Below are positions 47,802 through 55,298 of a stretch of DNA of 64,000 bases, one piece after another. Position 1 is the stretch's first letter. Each line of letters begins with the position of its first letter. The notes under the pieces were generated by a model, which was given only the letters and a program-made list of their open reading frames with translations, was not told where the DNA came from and ran no database searches. The DNA comes from Burkholderiales bacterium (GTDB lineage Bacteria; Pseudomonadota; Gammaproteobacteria; Burkholderiales; SG8-41), in the NCBI GenBank assembly GCA_030683105.1, contig JAUXMZ010000056.1, positions 1-64,000 of the forward strand, given 5' to 3'. Made by a program: the position numbers and the translations under genes.

Positions 47802-48773
47802 TTACCCACCCTTGGTTTCCTCATAGGGGTCAAGCTGGTCAAGTTCAGAGGGATCGAGTTGCGAGAGCTGCGCCGCTGTGAGTGAGGATATCAACGCGGG
47901 ACTGATCGGGGTCTTCATGCGACAGCCATCTTCCCACCGCTTCAGGGCGGTTTTCTCAGTGGGGGTATAGCGCTTGAGGCGGGCCATCAGATCGTCGAAG
48001 TCCACGCGGTGGCCGTCGAAATCCGGGCCATCGACGCAGGCGAACTTGATCTGGTCGCCGATCTTGACCCGGCAGCCGCCGCACATGCCGGTGCCGTCCA
48101 CCATGATGGGGTTGAGGCTCACCAGTGTCTTGATTTTGTGCGGCCGCGTCGTTTCGGCACAGCCTCTCATCATCACGGGCGGGCCGATCGCGACGACCTC
48201 GTCGATGTCCGAATGCTTCGCAATCGCCTGTTTGATGCCTTCGGTCACCAGCCCCTTGATGCCCGCCGAACCGTCGTCCGTGCACACGATCAACTCATCG
48301 CAGCAGGCGCGGAACTTGTCTTCCCAGAACATGAGATCTTTGTTGCGAAAGCCCACAACGCCGATCACGTAAGCCCCGCTTTCCTTGTAGGCGCGCGCCT
48401 GGGGATAGATTGGGGCCACGCCCAGTCCGCCGCCCACGCACACCACTTTGTTCGCCTGGCCAATGTGGCTGGGAATGCCCATCGGGCCGACCACTGCGTA
48501 AAGATGGGTACCTTCGCGGCAATTCTGCTGCATTTCCCGGGTCGTCTTGCCGACCGCCTGCACCACCAGCGTGATGGTGCCCTTATCGCGGTCGTAGTCA
48601 GCGATGGTAAGCGGGATGCGTTCGCCGTGTTCGTGCTCCATGACGATGACGAACTGGCCCGGCCGGGCGGCCTTGGCCATCATGGGGTGGTGAACTTCCA
48701 GCAGGTAGGTAACGTCCGAGAAATCTTCCCGTTTTAATATTTCAAACCTGTTTCCTTCTTTTTCCAGCGGCAT
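47802..48773 (-). CDS. NfnA/PyrK-like ferredoxin-NADP reductase subunit (FAD plus [2Fe-2S])
   Basis: RPGQFVIVMEHEHGERIPLTIADYD, CVGGGLGVAPIYPQARAY, NPIMVDGTGMCGGCRVKIGDQIKFACVDGPDFDGHRVDF. Confidence 0.9.
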   Translation of the reverse strand: MPLEKEGNRFEILKREDFSDVTYLLEVHHPMMAKAARPGQFVIVMEHEHGERIPLTIADYDRDKGTITLVVQAVGKTTREMQQNCREGTHLYAVVGPMGIPSHIGQANKVVCVGGGLGVAPIYPQARAYKESGAYVIGVVGFRNKDLMFWEDKFRACCDELIVCTDDGSAGIKGLVTEGIKQAIAKHSDIDEVVAIGPPVMMRGCAETTRPHKIKTLVSLNPIMVDGTGMCGGCRVKIGDQIKFACVDGPDFDGHRVDFDDLMARLKRYTPTEKTALKRWEDGCRMKTPISPALISSLTAAQLSQLDPSELDQLDPYEETKGG

Positions 48774-48911
48774 AGTTATTCCTGTTAAGCAGGGTGTCGG
48801 ATAACCAGTTTTCGGGGATGGGCCGAGCTGTGAGACACTCTTATTACCCAGTGTTTTTGGGAACCCGCTAACCCTCAGGGGCCAATGTAACGGTGTCCCC
48901 CCTCTCCAGTT

Positions 48912-48925
48912 TTGATCTAACGCAA
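48912..48925. promoter_or_regulatory. FNR/CRP-family-like box TTGATCTAACGCAA upstream of the nfn/2-oxoacid operon
   Basis: Same 15-mer as 17979-17993; about 140 bp upstream of the 48773 start. Confidence 0.4.
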
Positions 48926-49068
48926 GGATTTTCCTGTTTTCAATGCATCGCGGTTCCTGTTGCAGTTGATTTACAACATTAAACACAGCCATCGTCCGCT
49001 CTCAGCGGGCAGCCCGGAAGCACGGTATAAAATGGGGCTGGCACTAACAAGCGCATCAAAGGCAAAAC

Positions 49069-49428
49069 ATGACAAAACACACGGACAGCCTGGAAACCTT
49101 GCGTGAGCGGCTGGCGCAGTTCGCCACAGAGCGTGACTGGGACCAGTTCCACAATCCCAAGAACCTGGCGATGGCGATGGCGGGCGAGGCGGGTGAACTC
49201 ATCGAGCATTTCCAGTGGCTTACGCCGGATCAGGCGGCGAACCTGCCGCAAGCCGCGCGCGACGAGGTGGCATTGGAATGTGCTGACGTGCTGTTGTTTC
49301 TGGTGCGGCTGTGCGACAAGCTCGGAATCGACCTGGCGGCGGCGGCAGAGAAAAAACTGAAGCTCAATGCCAAAAAATACCCGGTGGAGAAATCCCGGGG
49401 GCTTGCGACGAAGTACAACAAGCTTTAA
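49069..49428 (+). CDS. MazG-like nucleotide pyrophosphohydrolase
   Basis: RDWDQFHNPKNLAMAMAGEAGELIEHFQWL...EVALECADVLLFLVRLCDKLGIDL. Confidence 0.94.
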   Translation: MTKHTDSLETLRERLAQFATERDWDQFHNPKNLAMAMAGEAGELIEHFQWLTPDQAANLPQAARDEVALECADVLLFLVRLCDKLGIDLAAAAEKKLKLNAKKYPVEKSRGLATKYNKL

Positions 49429-49438
49429 AGCCTAGGTC

Positions 49439-49652
49439 AAAAGCATAGACACAGAGGACACAGAGGACACAGAGGACACAGAGGACACAGAGGAAAAACG
49501 AAAATACTTAAACTTCAATATTCATAATAGTATTAGCAATCAATAAATAATCTCCGATAGTCTTGGAATGGTTTTTTGATATCGCTCTACTTCGTGTACC
49601 CGTCAAGCGGGTATTGAAAAGAATCCTCTGTGTCCTCTGTGTCTATGCTTTT
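49439..49652. repeat. CACAGAGGA-type inverted-repeat element with hairpin core
   Basis: AAAAGCATAGACACAGAGG(ACACAGAGG)n left arm; right arm GTACCCGTCAAGCGGGTATTGAAAAGAATCCTCTGTGTCCTCTGTGTCTATGCTTTT. Confidence 0.95.
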
Positions 49653-49675
49653 ATGAGATTTTAATTAAAGAAAAC

Positions 49676-50515
49676 ATGCTTTCTTACCGCCACATGTACC
49701 ACGCCGGCAATTACGCCGACGTCTTCAAGCACGCGCTGCTCACGCGGCTGCTGCTCGCGCTCGGCCACAAGGACAAGCCGTACTGCTATCACGACACGCA
49801 CGCCGGGATCGGCCGCTACGACCTGATGCACCCGTGGGCGCAGAAAGCGCGCGAGTATGACAACGGCATCGCCCGGCTGTGGGGGCGCGAGGACATCCCC
49901 GAGGCGCTCGCGTCGTACATGGCCGCGGTCAAGGCGGCCAATCCGTATCCCAACCTGCGGTTTTATCCGGGCTCGCCGGTCATCGCGCGCCACCTGATCC
50001 GCCCCGGCGACCGCATGATACTCACCGAGCTCAACAAGGAGGATTACGCCGAACTCAAGTTGCAGTTCGCCGGCGACAAGCAGGTCGCAGCACACCTGCT
50101 CGACGGCTATCAGGGACTGAAGGCCTTTCTGCCGCCTGCGGAGCGGCGCGGCTTGGTGCTGCTCGATTCGTCGTTCGACCGCGCAAAGGAATTCATGCGC
50201 ATCGCCACCGCGCTCAAGGAAGCGCATGCGCGCTGGCCCACTGGCATGTATGCGGTGTGGTATCCGCTGATGGAACCGGGCGCCATGCTTGGCTTCGCGC
50301 GCGAGATCGAGAGTTCGGGCATACGCAAGATACTGAAGCTGGAGTTCTCGGTCATGCCCGATGAATCCGCTTTTACCCCCGGCTGCGGCATGCTGGTGAT
50401 CAACCCGCCGTATCAGTTCAAGGACGAAGCGAAGCCGCTGCTGGACTGGCTGTGGCGCGCGCTTTCAGTCGATGGCGCGGGCGGGGTGAAGGTGGATTGG
50501 CTGGTGCGGGAGTAG
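49676..50515 (+). CDS. rlmJ: 23S rRNA (adenine(2030)-N(6))-methyltransferase
   Basis: MLSYRHMYHAGNYADVFKHALLTRLL...YHDTHAGIGRYDL...MLVINPPYQF (NPPY). Confidence 0.95.
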   Translation: MLSYRHMYHAGNYADVFKHALLTRLLLALGHKDKPYCYHDTHAGIGRYDLMHPWAQKAREYDNGIARLWGREDIPEALASYMAAVKAANPYPNLRFYPGSPVIARHLIRPGDRMILTELNKEDYAELKLQFAGDKQVAAHLLDGYQGLKAFLPPAERRGLVLLDSSFDRAKEFMRIATALKEAHARWPTGMYAVWYPLMEPGAMLGFAREIESSGIRKILKLEFSVMPDESAFTPGCGMLVINPPYQFKDEAKPLLDWLWRALSVDGAGGVKVDWLVRE

Positions 50516-50527
50516 CTTAAAACCATT

Positions 50528-51112
50528 AAAGCATTGACACGGAGGACACAGAGGACACAGAGGAAAAACAATAATACCTATTCAAGACTGGAATGGGCGC
50601 CATCAGCCGTTGATAACTCGATTTATCCCTTCCCGCATATGCACGGAGTTGAAATTTAATAACAACCCAACCCTGTATCCGCCCAGTTTCAAGTACGTCA
50701 GCAGTTGAGCCCTGTGCAGCGGCAACAGTTTTTCCACAGCTTCGACTTCAACAACTATCTTGTCCTCTACCAGCAAATCCAGGCGATATCCGATATCGAG
50801 AACCACGTCCTCGTAGCGGACCGGCATCGGAATCTGTCTTTTGACGCACAGCTTTCTTTTTGAGAGCTCATGCTCAAGACAAGCTTCGTAGACATTCTCC
50901 AGCAATCCGGCACCCAGCACCGTATGGACCCTTAGCGCCGCATCGATAACGTGACCGCTTACCTTCACCTCATCCATATTCGCCCCATGTTCTTATCTCA
51001 AGTCTTTAACGCGCGGCTAATTCAATAGAGTACAGGGTGCTGATTATGCAGGTTCAATTCGATATGTTTTCCCTCTGTGTCCTCTGTGTCCTCTGTGTCT
51101 CCGCTTTTCACG
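50528..51112. repeat. CACAGAGGA-type inverted-repeat element enclosing a GxxExxY gene
   Basis: Left arm AAAGCATTGACACGGAGGACACAGAGGACACAGAGGAAAA; right arm CCTCTGTGTCCTCTGTGTCCTCTGTGTCTCCGCTTTT. Confidence 0.85.
50603..50977 (-). CDS. GxxExxY protein (PD-(D/E)XK-like fold)
   Basis: VIDAALRVHTVLGAGLLENVYEACLEHEL...GYRLDLLVEDKIVVEVEAVEKLLPLHRAQLLTYLKLGGYRVGLLLNFN. Confidence 0.93.
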   Translation of the reverse strand: MDEVKVSGHVIDAALRVHTVLGAGLLENVYEACLEHELSKRKLCVKRQIPMPVRYEDVVLDIGYRLDLLVEDKIVVEVEAVEKLLPLHRAQLLTYLKLGGYRVGLLLNFNSVHMREGINRVING

Positions 51113-51125
51113 TCATTGAAATTGC

Positions 51126-54100
51126 CTAACGCATCGCGTTCCAGAGTTTGTCCAGCCGCTTGTAGGACACCGGGATCGGCGTCTTCAGTTCCTGCGCGTA
51201 AAGCGACACCCGCAGTTCCTCCAGCAACCAGCGGAATTCTTCCAGCCGCGAATCCACCGCACCGGCTTTGCGCTGCTTATCCAGTCTTTCCTCATAGCGT
51301 TTCCACAGCTCGGCGATGCTGTGCGCGTGTTTCGCATCGCGATCAGGGTCGCGCGGATATTTTTCCAGACGCAGTTGCATCGCTTTCAGGTAACGCGGCA
51401 GATGCGCGAGCTGCTCCCACGGCGTGGCGCTGAAAAAGCCTTTGCAGATGAGACGCGCCAGCTGAGCGCGGATGTCGGCGGCGGCGCGTGCCAGCACCCC
51501 GCCACTGACGCCGAGTTTCAGAGACACATTGTGATGTTCAGCGGCGACCGCTGTAAACAAACGGCACGCCGCTTCGGACACCGCCGGCAGCCGCGTGCGT
51601 GCGCGCTTGAGCTGCGCTTCGTATTCCTTCAGGGTTCGCGGAAGCTCGTCCTCGCCGATGAACGCACGGTCGGTAATCGCGGCGAGCAGGTCGTCGCGCA
51701 GTGCGTCGGCGCCTACGACGTTGCGCAGCTGCAGCGCCGCCTGTTCGAAGCCGCGCAGGTTCTTGGTCAACTGTTTCATCTGCTCCGTGAGTGCAAGGCG
51801 CATCAGGCGCGTGACGCCAGTGCGCATCGCCGCCTGCGCCGACTGTCTGACGTCGAACAACCGGATCGCCACACTGTCGCCCTCATCGACCAGCGCCGGA
51901 TAGCCGGTAAGCTTGCGGCCGCCGCGGGTAAATGCAATCTCCTGCGGCAGGTCGCCGAAGTCCCAGCTGCGAATATTCTCGCGCTCGATGCCGGGCTCGG
52001 CTTTGCCGAACGTGAGTTGCGCCGCCTGACCGAGCTGCGTTTTTAGTGCGGCAAGATCGCGCCCGCCCGCCAATTCGCGCCCGGCATCGTCGGTCACGCG
52101 GTAATTCATGCACAAATGCGGCGGATAGGCGATTGCTTCCAGCACTTCGCCCGCCACCGGCACACCGGCCGCGCGCTGCACGAACGCCGCAAGCGTCGTA
52201 ACCAGCGGGTCACGCCCCCCGCCTCCCGCATCACTCTTTGCGCACTCCGTCAGGAATACAGTGACCTGTTCCGGCACCGGCACCAGGTTTCTGCGGATCG
52301 TTTTTGGCAGCGCCTTGAATGCAAACGTAATCTTGTCTCGTATCAGACCCGGCACCAGCCAGTCGAAGTCCGCGGCATCCAGTGTGTTGAGCAACGCCAG
52401 AGGCACGGTGGCAGTGACGCCGTCGAGCGCATGGCCGGGATCGAAACGGTAAGTGAGCTTGAACTCGGCGCCGCCCGCGGCGAGCGTCTCGGGGAACTGC
52501 GCTTCGGTGATGTCGGATGCGGCGTGGCGCATCAGGTAGTCGCGCGTGAGGTAGAGGAGCTTCGGATTCTGCGACTCGGCCTCACGCCGCCATTTCTCGA
52601 ACGCTGCGCCGTTGTAAATGTCCGGCGGGATCAGCGCATCGTAGAACTCGAAAATCACCTGCTCGTCTACCAGCACGTCGCGCCGCCGCGCCTTGTGTTC
52701 AAGTTCTTGCACATCTTTTATAAGTTGTTGATTATATTCATAATATTTTGCCCGTGTCTCGTAGTCCCCCGCAGCGAGCGCGCGGCGGATAAAAATCTCA
52801 CGCGCGCCTTTCGGATCAATTGGCCCGTAGTGCACGCGGCGCTTGGAGACGATGGTCAGACCGTAAAGCGTGACGCGCTCGAACGCCACCACCATCGCGC
52901 GCTCTTTTTCCCAGTGCGGATCGAAGTAATGCTTTTTGACCAGCGCTTGCGCCACCGGCTCTATCCATTCCGGATCGATTTTCGCGACACAGCGCGCATA
53001 CAGCCGCGCGGTCTCGGCCAGTTCCGCGGCCATCACCCACTTGGGTTGCGCTTTGCGCAGCACCGAACCGGGGAAGATCGCGAACTTGATCGCGCGCGCG
53101 CCCAGGTACTCGCCCTCCTCGTTCTTGAAACCGATGTTGCCGAGCAGTCCGGCAAGCAGCGCGCGGTGAATCTGCTCGAAACTCGCGGGCGTCTGATTGG
53201 CGAGCATGCCGAGTTCTCCCGTGTGCGCTGCGAGCTGGCCGTGGATGTCGCGCCATTCGCGCATGCGCTGATGCGACAGAAAGTTCGTGTGCAGCAATTC
53301 CACAAGCTTGCGGTTCGACTTCTTGTGTTTTATCGCGTCCTCGAAGAACGCCCACAGCTTGAGATAGGCGAGAAAGTCAGAGCGCTCGTCCTGGAAGGCC
53401 TGGTGGGCACGATCAGCGGCCTCGGCGCGCTCGTACGGCCGCTCGCGCGGGTCCTGCACCGTGAGCGCGGCCGCAATGATCAACACTTCGGTGAGACAAT
53501 TTTCCTGCTTCGCGGCGACGATCATACGCGCGATCCGCGGGTCGATCGGAAATTTCGCAAGCTGCCAGCCCACCTGCGTCAGCTGGTTTTTTTCATCGAC
53601 CGCGCCGAGTTCGGCCAGCAGCTGATAACCGTCGGCGATCATGCGCGGGGTCGGCGGCTCGATGAACGGAAAGTCTTCGATCTCGCCGATCTTCAGCGAC
53701 TTCATGCGCAATATCACCGCTGCCAGCGATGAGCGCAGGATTTCGGGCTCGGTGTACTCGGGGCGCGCCGCGTAATCTTCCTCCGCATAAAGCCGTATGC
53801 ACACACCCGCCGCCACCCGCCCGCAGCGCCCGGCGCGCTGGTTGGCTGAGGCGCGTGAGATTTTCTCTATCTGCAACTGCGTGACCTTGTTGCGCCAGCT
53901 GTAGCGGTTGACCCGCGCGACCCCGGTGTCGATCACGTAATGAATGCCGGGCACGGTAAGCGAGGTTTCAGCGACGTTGGTGGCAAGCACGATTCTTCTC
54001 GAACCGCCGGGCTTGAACACGCGCGCCTGCTCCTCGTACGACAGCCGAGCGTAGAGCGGCAGGATTTCAGTGCCCGGCGGATGGTGCTTGCGCAGCAGTT

Positions 54101-54944
54101 CCGCGGTATCGCGAATCTCGCGTTCGCCGGGCAAAAAAACCAGAATATCGCCGCCGGCGCGATCGCGCGCGAGTTCATCCGCCGCGTCGAGTATCGCCTG
54201 CTCCATGTCCTGTTCTTCCTTGTCCATCCCGAATGCTTTTCCTTTCCCCCGGTTAGGGGGAAGGGAAACCATTGTTTCCCCTCTCCCGTTTGCGGGAGAG
54301 GGGTCGGGGGAGAGGGCAGCAGCAAGCGGACGGTAGCGCGTTTCCACCGCATAGGTGCGGCCCGAGACCTCGATGACCGGTGCACCGTTGAAATGTTGCG
54401 AGAAGCGTTCAGCATCAATGGTGGCCGAGGTCACGATCAGTTTCAGGTCGGGACGCCGCGGCAGGATGCGCTTCACATAACCGAGCAGGAAATCGATATT
54501 GAGGCTGCGTTCGTGCGCTTCGTCGATGATCAGCGTGTCGTACGCTTGCAGCAACCGGTCGCCCTGGGTTTCGGCAAGCAGAATGCCGTCGGTCATGAGC
54601 TTGATGTAGGTATGGGCCGACAGCTTGTCGGAAAACCGGACTTTGTAGCCCACGGCGTGGCCGAGCGGGGATTTCAATTCCTGCGCGATGCGCGCGGCGA
54701 CGGTGCGCGCGGCAATGCGCCGCGGCTGGGTATGGCCGATCAGGCCGGTGACGCCGCGTTTGAGCTCAAGGCAGATCTTGGGCAGCTGAGTGGTCTTGCC
54801 CGAGCCGGTCTCGCCGCAGACGATGACGACCTGGTTCGCCGTGATGGCGCGCGCTATCTCCTCGCGCCGGGCGACGACGGGCAGTTCTTCAGGATAAGTC
54901 GGCTGCGGCAGATTGCGCAGGCGCTGTTCGGGATCAATTTTCAA
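51126..54944 (-). CDS. hrpA: ATP-dependent RNA helicase HrpA
   Basis: CGETGSGKTTQLPKICLEL, DEAHERSLNIDFLLGY, ATNVAETSLTVPGIHYVIDTG, ASANQRAGRCGRVAAGVCIRLY; full-length HrpA C-terminal region. Confidence 0.96.
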   Translation of the reverse strand: MKIDPEQRLRNLPQPTYPEELPVVARREEIARAITANQVVIVCGETGSGKTTQLPKICLELKRGVTGLIGHTQPRRIAARTVAARIAQELKSPLGHAVGYKVRFSDKLSAHTYIKLMTDGILLAETQGDRLLQAYDTLIIDEAHERSLNIDFLLGYVKRILPRRPDLKLIVTSATIDAERFSQHFNGAPVIEVSGRTYAVETRYRPLAAALSPDPSPANGRGETMVSLPPNRGKGKAFGMDKEEQDMEQAILDAADELARDRAGGDILVFLPGEREIRDTAELLRKHHPPGTEILPLYARLSYEEQARVFKPGGSRRIVLATNVAETSLTVPGIHYVIDTGVARVNRYSWRNKVTQLQIEKISRASANQRAGRCGRVAAGVCIRLYAEEDYAARPEYTEPEILRSSLAAVILRMKSLKIGEIEDFPFIEPPTPRMIADGYQLLAELGAVDEKNQLTQVGWQLAKFPIDPRIARMIVAAKQENCLTEVLIIAAALTVQDPRERPYERAEAADRAHQAFQDERSDFLAYLKLWAFFEDAIKHKKSNRKLVELLHTNFLSHQRMREWRDIHGQLAAHTGELGMLANQTPASFEQIHRALLAGLLGNIGFKNEEGEYLGARAIKFAIFPGSVLRKAQPKWVMAAELAETARLYARCVAKIDPEWIEPVAQALVKKHYFDPHWEKERAMVVAFERVTLYGLTIVSKRRVHYGPIDPKGAREIFIRRALAAGDYETRAKYYEYNQQLIKDVQELEHKARRRDVLVDEQVIFEFYDALIPPDIYNGAAFEKWRREAESQNPKLLYLTRDYLMRHAASDITEAQFPETLAAGGAEFKLTYRFDPGHALDGVTATVPLALLNTLDAADFDWLVPGLIRDKITFAFKALPKTIRRNLVPVPEQVTVFLTECAKSDAGGGGRDPLVTTLAAFVQRAAGVPVAGEVLEAIAYPPHLCMNYRVTDDAGRELAGGRDLAALKTQLGQAAQLTFGKAEPGIERENIRSWDFGDLPQEIAFTRGGRKLTGYPALVDEGDSVAIRLFDVRQSAQAAMRTGVTRLMRLALTEQMKQLTKNLRGFEQAALQLRNVVGADALRDDLLAAITDRAFIGEDELPRTLKEYEAQLKRARTRLPAVSEAACRLFTAVAAEHHNVSLKLGVSGGVLARAAADIRAQLARLICKGFFSATPWEQLAHLPRYLKAMQLRLEKYPRDPDRDAKHAHSIAELWKRYEERLDKQRKAGAVDSRLEEFRWLLEELRVSLYAQELKTPIPVSYKRLDKLWNAMR
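54241..54316. repeat. CCCTCTCCCG-type palindromic repeat inside hrpA (in frame)
   Basis: TTTCCCCCGGTTAGGGGGAAGGGAAACCATTGTTTCCCCTCTCCCGTTTGCGGGAGAGGGGTCGGGGGAGAGGG; related intergenic copy at about 59826-59890. Confidence 0.85.
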
Positions 54945-54955
54945 TTAAATACTTT

Positions 54956-55155
54956 TTAAAAGCATAGACACAGAGGACGCAGAGGACGCAGAGGACGCAG
55001 AGGAAAATCAAAAGACTGATCAAATTTCAAAAATAATATTACAGTCGTCTAATGGTTCCGCGTATATAAGAAAGGGTTTGTTGATATTGTTCTACTTCGT
55101 GTACCCGTCAAGCGGGTATTGAAAAGAATCCTCTGTGTCCTCTGTGTCTATGCTT
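54956..55155. repeat. CACAGAGGA/CGCAGAGGA-type inverted-repeat element with hairpin core
   Basis: Left AAAGCATAGACACAGAGGACGCAGAGGACGCAGAGGACGCAGAGGA; right shares about 60 bp with 49590-49652. Confidence 0.95.
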
Positions 55156-55298
55156 TGGACTTATTTACGCCCTTATGAAATTTCGGGATATGAAGCAGGG
55201 CACTGGCAACGCGGCGGGATCGGGGTATCATATCTGTGAGCCACACCGCGTTGAGCAGCCCCGCCGCGGCTTGCAGGGCGCAATGATAGAGCCATCTC

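Noticed and set aside
49441-49495. Short tandem array that could be taken for a CRISPR
   Set aside because: Units are 9-10 bp (ACACAGAGG), contiguous with no spacers, and there are no cas genes.
52116-53732. 538-aa plus-strand ORF
   Set aside because: Antisense shadow of hrpA.
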